Origin: Kitasatospora sp. NBC_01287
GTDB taxonomy: Bacteria > Actinomycetota > Actinomycetes > Streptomycetales > Streptomycetaceae
Direction of reading: 5' to 3'
Assembly (NCBI RefSeq): GCF_026340565.1
Contig: NZ_JAPEPB010000001.1
Coordinates: 4,192,501-4,256,500, forward strand
Length of the DNA: 64,000 bases
The notes beneath the pieces were generated by a model. That model was not told the origin of the DNA and did not search any database. It saw only the letters and a list, made by a program, of their open reading frames with translations. Shown here piece by piece: positions 52,139-59,006 of this stretch. The translations under genes were made by a program, and so were the position numbers. Each line of letters opens with the position of its first letter. The stretch's first letter is position 1.

Positions 52139-52182
52139 GGTGCTGCCCCTTCGCCCTCAGCCGTCCTGTGCCGCCCCGGTGC

Positions 52183-52782
52183 TCAGCGGAAGAAGGCGAT
52201 CCCGTCGTCCGGCAGGTCGTTGATGTCCTTGATCAGCTGGGCCGGGCTGAGCACCTTGCGCAGCTGCGCGGACATGTAGGGACGCAGCGGCACCTCGGGG
52301 GCCGACTTCTCGCCGACCCAGAGCAGCTCGTCGTTGACGAAGCCGTAGAGCCGCTTGCCACCGCTGTAGGGCGCCGAGCCCTCGACCCGGGCGACCGCGT
52401 CGGTGGCCACCTCGATCTGCGGCTTGCCGTCGGCCAACTTGCCGTACCAGACCTCCACCGTGCCGTCGTCGCGGACCATGGAGATCTCCACCTCGCGCTC
52501 GCCGCTGGTGCCGTGCTGGTTGCTGGTGACGCGCCAGAAACCGTGCTCGTTCTCCAGCGGGCGGACCTTCTCGCCCTCCTCGTCCAGCACCCAGGTGCGG
52601 GAGCGGAACTCCAGGAAGGGGCGGCCGTCGTGCCGGAAGACGACCTCCTGGCCGAAGTTGCACTTCTCCTGCGCGCTCTCCTGTCCGGGGAGCGGCGCGA
52701 AGACACCGGCTCCCTCCCAGGTGCCGAGCAGGAAGGCCAGGGAGACGACGTCCCTGTGGAGGTCAGTGGGGATCTCGATCAT
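52183..52782 (-). CDS. Nitrobindin-like FABP-fold heme protein
   Basis: 199 residues. The nitrobindin signature GxWxGxG appears as LLGTWEGAGVFAP near 20; later blocks include FLEFRSRTWVLDEEGEKVRP, HGFWRVTSNQHG, and IEVATDAVARVEGSAPY. A ten-strand barrel with a C-terminal His normally binds heme and isomerises peroxynitrite; that proximal His is not evident here because the C-terminus ends DDGIAFFR. So heme ligation is uncertain. It lies 44 bases upstream of nur on the same strand. Confidence 0.85.
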   Translation of the reverse strand: MIEIPTDLHRDVVSLAFLLGTWEGAGVFAPLPGQESAQEKCNFGQEVVFRHDGRPFLEFRSRTWVLDEEGEKVRPLENEHGFWRVTSNQHGTSGEREVEISMVRDDGTVEVWYGKLADGKPQIEVATDAVARVEGSAPYSGGKRLYGFVNDELLWVGEKSAPEVPLRPYMSAQLRKVLSPAQLIKDINDLPDDGIAFFR

Positions 52783-52836
52783 GGTCCTGGTCGCAGTCGG
52801 GGGCGGTGGGGCTACCTCTACGGTAACGGGGAGAGG

Positions 52837-52944
52837 TCAGCGCTGGCCCTGGTAGAGCTTCATCACGGAGAAGAAGGCGAACCAGACGATCACGACGGTC
52901 ATGATGCCGAGCAGGCAGTCGAAGAAGAACTCAAGACCACTCAC
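52837..52944 (-). CDS. Single-span small membrane protein (35 aa)
   Basis: From GTG 52944, preceded by GGGAG at seven bases, the frame encodes 35 residues: VSGLEFFFDCLLGIMTVVIV and then WFAFFSVMKLYQGQR. One hydrophobic span with a basic C-terminal end. A longer upstream frame is Arg/Pro-rich and unlikely. No family is known to me. It is upstream of the nitrobindin gene on the same strand with 54 bases between. Confidence 0.6.
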   Translation of the reverse strand: MSGLEFFFDCLLGIMTVVIVWFAFFSVMKLYQGQR

Positions 52945-53095
52945 GGTGGGGCTCCCGGTGCGGTGACGGCGGACGGACGATGACGGCGCGAGTCTATCCG
53001 GCGGTGGTGCGCGCCACGCGGTGAGGCCCGCCACAGCGCGCGGGCCGCCGCTCCCGGGGCCGACGGGCCGCCCGCCGCCGGTCTAAGCTGACGGC

Positions 53096-53458
53096 GTGTC
53101 GAAGAAACTCGTCATCAAGGTCACCGCCGGAGCCGACGCGCCCGAGCGCTGCTCGCAGGCCTTCACCGTGGCCGCGGTCGCGGTCGCCAGCGGGGTCGAG
53201 GTCTCGCTCTGGCTGACCGGGGAGTCGTCCTGGTTCGCGCTGCCCGGGCGGGCCGCGGAGTTCGAGCTGCCGCACGCCGCGCCGCTGCCGGACCTGCTGG
53301 AGTCGATCCTGGCGGCCGGCACGGTCACCCTGTGCACGCAGTGCGCGACCCGGCGCGGCATCGAGCAGGCCGACACCGTGGCGGGTGTCCGGATCGCGGG
53401 CGCCCAGGTCTTCGTCAGTGAGATCATGGCCGACGGCACGCAGGCACTGGTCTACTGA
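53096..53458 (+). CDS. DsrE-family protein
   Basis: 120 residues with the DsrE/TusD-like alpha/beta fold: KLVIKVTAGADAPERCSQAF, AAVAVASGVEVSLWLTG, and TLCTQCATRRGIEQADTVAG with Cys residues that in related proteins carry persulfide. It may relay sulfur or sense redox. GTG 53096 follows directly after a TAAGCT box seven bases upstream, consistent with a leaderless transcript. It overlaps the convergent DUF3099 gene by seven bases and lies beside a sulfurtransferase cluster. Confidence 0.85.
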   Translation: MSKKLVIKVTAGADAPERCSQAFTVAAVAVASGVEVSLWLTGESSWFALPGRAAEFELPHAAPLPDLLESILAAGTVTLCTQCATRRGIEQADTVAGVRIAGAQVFVSEIMADGTQALVY

Positions 53459-53733
53459 GGCGGCCGGGGCGGCTCGTGGTCGGGTTTGTCGGGGTCGTGC
53501 CCCGGCTCCTCCCACTCGGGGTCGTCCCAACGAGGGTCCTGCCACCAGTCGTCCTCGGGGTCGCGCCGGTTGGCGAAGATCGCGGCCAGCGGCGGGATCA
53601 CCATCGCCACCAGGCACATGCCGATCGCCGCGCCGACCGAGAAGAAGCGCACCACTGCCCAGGCCAGGACGAAGAGCCCGAGGCAGATCCCCATGGCGGT
53701 GAAGTAGTAGAGGTGCCTGCGCCGCTGCTGCAC
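53452..53733 (-). CDS. DUF3099 membrane protein
   Basis: 93 residues: a basic head (QQRRRHLYYFTAMG), two membrane spans (GLFVLAWAVVRFFSVGAAI and MCLVAMVIPPLAAIF), then NRRDPEDDWWQDP and an acidic/Pro tail. This matches DUF3099, regularly near the DsrE and sulfurtransferase genes of streptomycetes. GTG 53733 has a TACCGT box seven bases upstream, so it may be leaderless. Function unknown. Confidence 0.82.
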   Translation of the reverse strand: MQQRRRHLYYFTAMGICLGLFVLAWAVVRFFSVGAAIGMCLVAMVIPPLAAIFANRRDPEDDWWQDPRWDDPEWEEPGHDPDKPDHEPPRPPQ

Positions 53734-53745
53734 ACTCCCACGGTA

Positions 53746-53783
53746 GAGCGAGCAGCCCCCGCCGTGGCAGGGGCTGCTCGCTC
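53746..53783 (-). terminator. Terminator of the sseA-DUF1416 unit
   Basis: GAGCGAGCAGCCCC and GGGGCTGCTCGCTC form a perfect 14-base stem with an 11-base or shorter loop, 65 bases beyond the DUF1416 stop. Confidence 0.9.
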
Positions 53784-53829
53784 GACTTCTCCGCGCGGTC
53801 CGCGCTTCGGGCCTCGGACCTCGGACCTC

Positions 53830-53857
53830 GATCATCGGACCGCGATCATCAGACCGC
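53830..53857. repeat. 14-bp tandem duplication over the DUF1416 stop
   Basis: GATCATCGGACCGC (53830-53843) and GATCATCAGACCGC (53844-53857) differ at one base. The DUF1416 stop codon (53849-53851) lies in the second copy. A shorter CGGACCT repeat precedes the array. Confidence 0.9.
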
Positions 53858-54139
53858 GATCGGGACCTCGGTCAGGGCGCCCTGGGAGGCGACCACCTTG
53901 CGGTCCACGGTCGCGCCGGGCACCAGCGCGCGCACGGTCCAGCTGCCGGGAGCCGCGAAGAAGCGGAACTGCCCGGTGGCCGAGGTGGGCACCTCGGCGG
54001 TGAACTCGCCGCCCGCGTCCAGCAGCCGCACGTAGCCGTTGACCGGCTCACCGTCACGGGTCACCGAACCCTGGATGATCGTCTCGTTCGCCACGTCAAC
54101 TCCTGCCAGGTCCGGGCCGCCGGCCTTCGCACCACACAT
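53849..54139 (-). CDS. DUF1416 protein linked to SseA
   Basis: 96 residues: CGAKAGGPDLAGVDVANET near the start, then a carboxypeptidase-regulatory-like beta domain (TIIQGSVTRDGEPVNGYVRL, GEFTAEVPTSATGQFRFFA). DUF1416 always follows the SseA-type sulfurtransferase in actinobacteria and is 40 bases downstream here. The N-terminal Cys is conserved in the family and could accept sulfur; this is inference. Confidence 0.88.
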   Translation of the reverse strand: MCGAKAGGPDLAGVDVANETIIQGSVTRDGEPVNGYVRLLDAGGEFTAEVPTSATGQFRFFAAPGSWTVRALVPGATVDRKVVASQGALTEVPIAV

Positions 54140-54179
54140 TGTCCAGGTCTCCTTGCTTCTCGGTACGGCGCGGTGCCGC

Positions 54180-55019
54180 TCAGGCGCCGAGCTCGATCGG
54201 CACGCCCACCAGGCTGCCGTACTCGGTCCAGGAACCGTCGTAGTTCTTGACGTTCTCCTGGCCCAGCAGCTGGTGCAGGACGAACCAGGTGAGCGCGGAG
54301 CGCTCGCCGATCCGGCAGTACGCGATGGTGTCCTTGGACAGGTCCACGCCCTCCTGCGCGTAGAGCGCGCGCAGGTCCTCGTCGGACTTGAAGGTGCCGT
54401 CGTCGTTGGCGTTCTTCGACCACGGGATGTTGCGGGCGCTCGGCACGTGGCCGGGGCGCTGCGACTGCTCCTGCGGCAGGTGGGCCGGGGCGAGCAGGCG
54501 GCCGGAGAACTCGTCGGGCGAGCGCACGTCGACCAGGTTCTTGCTGCCGATCGCGGCGAGGACGTCGTCGCGGAAGGCGCGGATCGCGGTGTCCTGGGCC
54601 TGCGCCTTGTAGTCGGTGGCCGGGCGGCTGGGGACCTCGGAGCCGTCGACCAGGTCGCGGGAGTCGAGCTCCCACTTCTTGCGGCCGCCGTCCAGCAGGC
54701 GGACGTCGCCGTGGCCGTAGAGCTTGAAGTACCAGAAGGCGTAGGAGGCGAACCAGTTGTTGTTGCCGCCGTAGAGCACCACGGTGTCGTCGTTGGCGAT
54801 GCCCTTGGCGCTGAGCAGCGCCTCGAAGCCGGCCTGGTCGACGAAGTCGCGGCGGACCGGGTCCTGGAGGTCCTTCTTCCAGTCGATCCGGACGGCGTTC
54901 TTGATGTGGTTCTTGTCGTACGCGGAGGTGTCCTCGTCGACCTCGACGATGACGACCTTCGTGTCCTCGATGTGGGCCTGGACCCAGTCGGCGTCGACCA
55001 GGACGTCGCTGCGGCTCAT
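54180..55019 (-). CDS. sseA: Thiosulfate sulfurtransferase SseA (CysA-like)
   Basis: 279 residues, two rhodanese domains. The N-terminal domain is inactive; the C-terminal one has the active loop YCRIGERSALTWF with Cys near 236. Other blocks: LVDADWVQAHIEDTKVVIVE, VVLYGGNNNWFASYAFWYFK, and NLVDVRSPDEFSGRL. Moves sulfane sulfur from thiosulfate or 3-mercaptopyruvate to acceptors. ATG 55019 is used. A cysteine-rich leader peptide is encoded 230 bases upstream on the same strand, so expression probably responds to cysteine supply. Confidence 0.95.
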   Translation of the reverse strand: MSRSDVLVDADWVQAHIEDTKVVIVEVDEDTSAYDKNHIKNAVRIDWKKDLQDPVRRDFVDQAGFEALLSAKGIANDDTVVLYGGNNNWFASYAFWYFKLYGHGDVRLLDGGRKKWELDSRDLVDGSEVPSRPATDYKAQAQDTAIRAFRDDVLAAIGSKNLVDVRSPDEFSGRLLAPAHLPQEQSQRPGHVPSARNIPWSKNANDDGTFKSDEDLRALYAQEGVDLSKDTIAYCRIGERSALTWFVLHQLLGQENVKNYDGSWTEYGSLVGVPIELGA

Positions 55020-55247
55020 GATTCTGTCTCCATCCGGGGGCGGTTGGCGGAAGGTGAGGGGCCCGGCCGGATGCGGTACGGCCATCCGGGCCACTTGTCC
55101 GAAAATCTGTCCGGATAGTGGGACGGGGCGGGGTAACCGGTACCGCCGGGCAAAAGGCGGGAGAAGTGGCCGCAGACGGGGAAGCGCCTGGTCAGGCCGG
55201 GAGTGCGAGCGGGGCGGCGAGTCGATTCTGCCGGACTGCGCCGCCGG

Positions 55248-55328
55248 TCAGCGCATGCGACACAGGCAGGCGGACACGCGGCAGAGATCTACCGCCCGCC
55301 GCTTCGTGAGGTCCGCCTGTCGCTTCAT
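55248..55328 (-). CDS. Cysteine-containing leader peptide upstream of sseA
   Basis: A 26-residue frame, ATG 55328 to TGA 55248. It begins MKRQADLTKRRAVDL and ends CRVSACLCRMR. Cys are at 16, 21 and 23, within the DLCRVxxxLCR core known from actinobacterial leader peptides before sulfur genes. In mycobacteria such leaders mediate cysteine-dependent attenuation of the genes downstream. A promoter (-35 TGACAG, -10 TAGCAT) puts the transcript start next to the ATG, so translation is likely leaderless. Confidence 0.85.
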   Translation of the reverse strand: MKRQADLTKRRAVDLCRVSACLCRMR

Positions 55329-55335
55329 GGGGACG

Positions 55336-55364
55336 ATGCTAGGGAGCCGGAGCCGTCTCTGTCA
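55336..55364 (-). promoter_or_regulatory. Promoter of the leader-sseA transcript
   Basis: On the minus strand TGACAG (55364-55359) and TAGCAT (55341-55336) are spaced by 17 bases. The -10 box ends seven bases before the leader ATG. Confidence 0.7.
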
Positions 55365-55539
55365 TCAGCGTATCGAATGGCGAGACCAATATGTTCGAAT
55401 GGTGGGATTTGACCCGGACTTGGCGTACGGCACCGGGTCCGCGGAGCCGCGCACGCGGGCAAGCGGGGTCCGAGCGCGCGGGCATCCGGGGTCCGGGCGG
55501 GCGGGTACGCGGGGCCGGCCGATCAGGCGGGCAGGGGGC

Positions 55540-56232
55540 TCAGCCGACCAGCTGCAGGTGGCTGCCCTGGAAGACGAGGGCCAGGCCGTCGGGCTGCGGG
55601 GTGACCTGCTGCAACCGCAGACCCACCGGCATGCTGCCCTGCAGGGTGAAGTTCCGGGAGCCGATCTGCGAGTTGATCAGCTGGGTGACGCCCGGCAGCG
55701 AGCCGATCCCGGGCAGCGCGCCCACACTGTCCACCGAGATCGTGTCGCCGTCGGTGCGCAGCTTCACGGTGGTGCTGATCTTCTGCCCGAGCAGCTCCCC
55801 GGTGACCTTCACCAGGCCGGGGCCCCCGTAGCCGAGCGTGGTGCGCGCGTCCAGGCCGAGCAGGGTCTGCACCTCCTGGTAGCCGATCCTCCCGGTACCG
55901 GTGCCCGAGTCGACGGTCGCCGAGCGGTAGTCACCACTGACCTGAACGCCCTTCAGGTCGGCCGAGAAGTTCTCCAGCTGGAAATCCCGTCCGGCGCCGG
56001 AGAGCTGCACGCCGGCGCCCGACAGGTGGACGCTGTCGACCTTGCGGCTGATCAGGTCGGTCAGGAAGGGGAAGTCACCGATCGAGACCGAAGGCTTCCC
56101 GGTGATGCCCTGCCGCCCCGCCAGCTTGTCGGCCGCCTGGCCCTGCGCCACCACGACCGCGATCCGGTCGGCGCCGACCAGCAGGCCGGCCAGCACCAGG
56201 ACGGCGATGGCCGCTTTGATCCAGCTCCGCAT
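55540..56232 (-). CDS. DUF2993 (LmeA-like) phospholipid-binding protein
   Basis: 230 residues. N-terminal anchor SWIKAAIAVLVLAGLLVGA, then a beta-rich DUF2993 domain: KPSVSIGDFPFLTDLISRKV, VHLSGAGVQLSGAGRDF, VKVTGELLGQKISTTVKL. Mycobacterial LmeA binds phosphatidylinositol and acts in lipomannan synthesis; whether streptomycete members act likewise is unknown. GGAGAGGG precedes ATG 56232. It lies downstream of the MoaD-like gene on the same strand. Confidence 0.87.
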   Translation of the reverse strand: MRSWIKAAIAVLVLAGLLVGADRIAVVVAQGQAADKLAGRQGITGKPSVSIGDFPFLTDLISRKVDSVHLSGAGVQLSGAGRDFQLENFSADLKGVQVSGDYRSATVDSGTGTGRIGYQEVQTLLGLDARTTLGYGGPGLVKVTGELLGQKISTTVKLRTDGDTISVDSVGALPGIGSLPGVTQLINSQIGSRNFTLQGSMPVGLRLQQVTPQPDGLALVFQGSHLQLVG

Positions 56233-56332
56233 CGAAACCCTCTCCCCGTCCTCGCTCGTCCTACCGCCGTAACGACGATCCGGCACGGACCATGGTTCCG
56301 AACGGGCAAACGGGCCGGCCCGCCGGGGGTGG

Positions 56333-56650
56333 TCAGCCGCCGGCGAACGGCGGCAGCACCTCGATCGTGCCGCCCTCGCTCAGCGCCACCTGGGCGCGGT
56401 CCCGGCCGCCCACCGGCTTGCTGTCCACCAGGTAGGAACAGATGCCCAGCAGGCGGACCAACTTCGGCCGGTCGGCGTGCCGCTCCGCGGCCTGGGCGAG
56501 CGCCTCGGCCAGGTTGGCCGCGCGGTACCGCTCCTCGGCGGTGCCCGCCTCGGCCTTGGCGGCGGCCCAGTAGCGGATGGTCCCGGTCACCACGGCTGCG
56601 GGAGTGCCCCCCGGCCCGGGGCCGGAGGAGGGTTCGGTGGTCGCGGTCAT
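56333..56650 (-). CDS. MoaD/ThiS-family sulfur carrier
   Basis: 105 residues. After a disordered 25-residue head comes a ubiquitin-like fold: GTIRYWAAAKAEAGTAEERY, LAEALAQAAERHADRPKLVR, and the C-terminal GTIEVLPPFAGG. The exact Gly-Gly terminus needs no trimming, unlike MetO at 15840. It most resembles MoaD, the molybdopterin synthase small subunit, but no moaE is nearby. ATG 56650 has GAGAAGG upstream. Confidence 0.87.
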   Translation of the reverse strand: MTATTEPSSGPGPGGTPAAVVTGTIRYWAAAKAEAGTAEERYRAANLAEALAQAAERHADRPKLVRLLGICSYLVDSKPVGGRDRAQVALSEGGTIEVLPPFAGG

Positions 56651-56995
56651 GGCGGCCCCTTCTCGAAGGTGTACACATACGTGTGCCGGTCGGTGCCGTG
56701 CTCCATCATGGCCCCGGCCGCCGGGCGACCGGGAATTGCGCAGGCCAGCGCGGTAGCACCGGGGGCGCACGCGGGTGGACGCGAGCTGGATCACGTGCCC
56801 TGGCCCCTACGCCGGCCCGGCCCCTTGAGCTATCCTCGACCGCTAAGGGATCCGGGCAAAGTAGCCCCCGGGTCCTTTTGTGCTTTCAGGACTCCGAACC
56901 GGACGTCCTTGCGAGTGGCAGCCCACCCGTACCGGCGGCGGCACAACGACGTGCCCGCCACCGGTCCGCGGAGACGAAAAGAGGACGACCCGGGT
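56651..56995. other. Divergent region moaD-like / glnR
   Basis: 345 bases without a gene. The left part serves the moaD-like gene. The right part contains an intrinsic-terminator-like hairpin (listed separately) about 120 bases before glnR, with TATCCT at 56831-56836 as a possible -10 just upstream of it. Confidence 0.5.
56848..56879 (+). terminator. Terminator-like hairpin in the glnR leader region
   Basis: GGATCCGGG (56848-56856) pairs with CCCGGGTCC (56867-56875) with one G-U pair and a 10-base loop, followed at once by TTTT and, shortly after, TTT. It has the shape of an intrinsic terminator in the plus direction, yet the only plus-strand gene it precedes is glnR. Confidence 0.75.
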
Positions 56996-57778
56996 ATGAG
57001 TTCTCTCCTCCTGCTCACCAACGCACTGCAGCCGTCGGCGGAGGTGCTGCCGGCTCTCGGGCTGCTGCTGCACCAGGTGCGGGTGGCCCCGGCCGAGGGG
57101 TCGGCGCTCGTCGACACCCCGAGCGCCGACGTGATACTGGTCGACGGCCGGCGCGACCTGCCGCAGATCCGCAGCCTGTGCCAGCTGCTGCGGTCCACCG
57201 GGGTGAGCGCCCCGCTGATCCTGGTGGTCACCGAGGGCGGACTGGCCGCCGTCACCGCCGAGTGGGGCGTCGACGACGTCCTGCTGGACACCGCGGGACC
57301 GGCCGAGGTCGAGGCCCGACTGCGGCTGGCGATCGGCCGCCAGCAGCAGACCACGGTGGACGACAGCCCGATGGAGATCCGCAACGGTGACCTCTCGGTG
57401 GACGAGGCGACCTACTCCGCCAAGCTGAAGGGTCGGGTGCTCGACCTCACCTTCAAGGAGTTCGAGCTGCTCAAGTACCTCGCGCAGCACCCGGGCCGGG
57501 TCTTCACCCGGGCCCAGTTGCTGCAGGAGGTCTGGGGCTACGACTACTTCGGCGGCACCCGCACCGTCGATGTCCACGTGCGGCGGCTGCGGGCCAAGCT
57601 CGGGGTCGAGCACGAGCAGCTGATCGGCACCGTGCGGAACGTCGGCTACCGCTTCGTGGTGCCCTCGCAGGGTGAGAAGGGCGAGCGCGGCGCGGGCGCG
57701 GCCGAGGCGCAGCAGGACGGGCACCCGGGCACCGAGTCGGCCTTCGAGCAGCCCGTCGGCGGCGGCCGGACCACCTGA
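56996..57778 (+). CDS. glnR: GlnR, global nitrogen regulator
   Basis: 260 residues, OmpR-like orphan response regulator. The receiver region (about 1-120: SSLLLLTNALQPSAEVLPAL, VILVDGRRDLPQIRSLCQLL) keeps an Asp but not the full phosphorylation pocket, as typical for GlnR. The DNA-binding wing covers about 130-228: KGRVLDLTFKEFELLKYL, GRVFTRAQLLQEVWGYDYF, and TVDVHVRRLRAKLG. Acts on glnA, amtB and nitrate genes under nitrogen limitation. ATG 56996 is used. A hairpin terminator follows the stop. Confidence 0.96.
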   Translation: MSSLLLLTNALQPSAEVLPALGLLLHQVRVAPAEGSALVDTPSADVILVDGRRDLPQIRSLCQLLRSTGVSAPLILVVTEGGLAAVTAEWGVDDVLLDTAGPAEVEARLRLAIGRQQQTTVDDSPMEIRNGDLSVDEATYSAKLKGRVLDLTFKEFELLKYLAQHPGRVFTRAQLLQEVWGYDYFGGTRTVDVHVRRLRAKLGVEHEQLIGTVRNVGYRFVVPSQGEKGERGAGAAEAQQDGHPGTESAFEQPVGGGRTT

Positions 57779-57786
57779 CCTGCGGC

Positions 57787-57812
57787 CGGGCCCGGTGATG
57801 GTACCGGGCCCG
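57787..57812 (+). terminator. glnR terminator
   Basis: CGGGCCCGGT and ACCGGGCCCG form a perfect 10-base stem around GATGGT, eight bases after the glnR stop. Confidence 0.85.
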
Positions 57813-57850
57813 AACCCCCGGGGCTGGACAAACACGCGTAGACTCGCTGC

Positions 57851-58894
57851 GTGGCCAAGGTGACGCGCGACGATGTAGCCCGACTGGCTGGGACCTCGAC
57901 CGCGGTCGTCAGCTATGTCATCAACGACGGACCGCGACCTGTCGCGCCCGCGACCAAGGAGCGGGTGCTCGCCGCGATCGAGCAGCTCGGCTACCGGCCG
58001 AACAGCGTCGCGCAGGCGATGGCGTCCCGGCGGACCAACCTCATCGGCATGATCGTGCCGGACGCCCGGCAGCCGTTCTTCGCCGAGATGGCGCACGCGG
58101 TCGAACGAGCCGCCTCGGACCGCGGCAAGATCGTGCTGATGGGCAACTCGGACTACGCCGAGGACCGCGAGATGCACTACATCCAGGCCTTCCTGGGCAT
58201 GCGGGTCTCCGGCCTGATCCTGGTCAGCCAGGGCGCCCCGCAGCGCGCCGCCAAGGAGTTCGCCGCGATGGAGGGCGCCAAGGTGGTGCTGCTGCACCGC
58301 CGGCCCGAGGCCATCGACGACGTCTCGGTGGTCACCGACGACGTGGGCGGCGCCGAACTGGTGGTGCGCCACCTGCTGGAGGAGCACGGCCACCCCTACG
58401 TCGCCTGCTTCGGCGGCCCGGTGGACACCCCCGCGCCCGGCGACCCGGTGATCGACCACGTCGAGGGCTGGCAGCGGGCGATGGAGGCACACGAGCTGCC
58501 GATCGACCAACACCTGATCGACGCCCCCTTCCACCGCTACGGCGCCTACGAGGTGGCGCTGGAGCTGCTCCGCTCCCCGAACCGCCCGCCGGCCGTCTTC
58601 TGCTCCACCGACGACCAGGCGCTCGGCGTGCTGCGGGCCGCCCGCGAGGTGGGCCTGCGGGTGCCGGAGGACCTGGCGGTCGCGGGCTTCGACGACATCC
58701 CCGAGGCGGCGCTGGCCGATCCGCCGCTGACCACGGTGGCCAGCGAGCGCGAGGCGATGGCGCGGGCCGCGGTGGACCTGGTGCTGGACGACTCGCTGAT
58801 GGTGCCGGGCTCCGACACCGAGCGGGTGCGGAAGTTCCCGTCCCGCCTGGTGGTGCGGCGCTCCTGCGGCTGCGCCGGCAGCGCCGCGCGGTGA
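57851..58894 (+). CDS. LacI-family transcriptional regulator
   Basis: 347 residues. HTH and hinge: TRDDVARLAGTSTAVVSYVI and the later YRPNSVAQAMASRRTNLIGM. Periplasmic-binding-like sensor follows, with DARQPFFAEMAHAVERAASD and PEDLAVAGFDDIPEAALADP. The effector and targets are unknown; it regularly follows glnR in streptomycetes. GTG 57851 has TAGACT six bases upstream, so a leaderless transcript is likely. The C-terminus has three cysteines (RRSCGCAG region has two of them close together). Confidence 0.9.
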   Translation: MAKVTRDDVARLAGTSTAVVSYVINDGPRPVAPATKERVLAAIEQLGYRPNSVAQAMASRRTNLIGMIVPDARQPFFAEMAHAVERAASDRGKIVLMGNSDYAEDREMHYIQAFLGMRVSGLILVSQGAPQRAAKEFAAMEGAKVVLLHRRPEAIDDVSVVTDDVGGAELVVRHLLEEHGHPYVACFGGPVDTPAPGDPVIDHVEGWQRAMEAHELPIDQHLIDAPFHRYGAYEVALELLRSPNRPPAVFCSTDDQALGVLRAAREVGLRVPEDLAVAGFDDIPEAALADPPLTTVASEREAMARAAVDLVLDDSLMVPGSDTERVRKFPSRLVVRRSCGCAGSAAR

Positions 58895-58928
58895 GCCGGG
58901 CGGGCTCGGCAGGATAGCTGGTCTTTAT

Positions 58929-58948
58929 GAGAAGCCAACGGGCTTCTC
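58929..58948 (+). terminator. Hairpin after the LacI-family gene
   Basis: GAGAAGCC and GGCTTCTC with an AACG loop, 34 bases after the stop and in a locally AT-richer stretch. Confidence 0.75.
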
Positions 58949-59006
58949 TGCCCGTTCTGACCCGTCTCTCATCGGTTCTTCATCCACCGGGCGGACGGTT
59001 TGGTCC

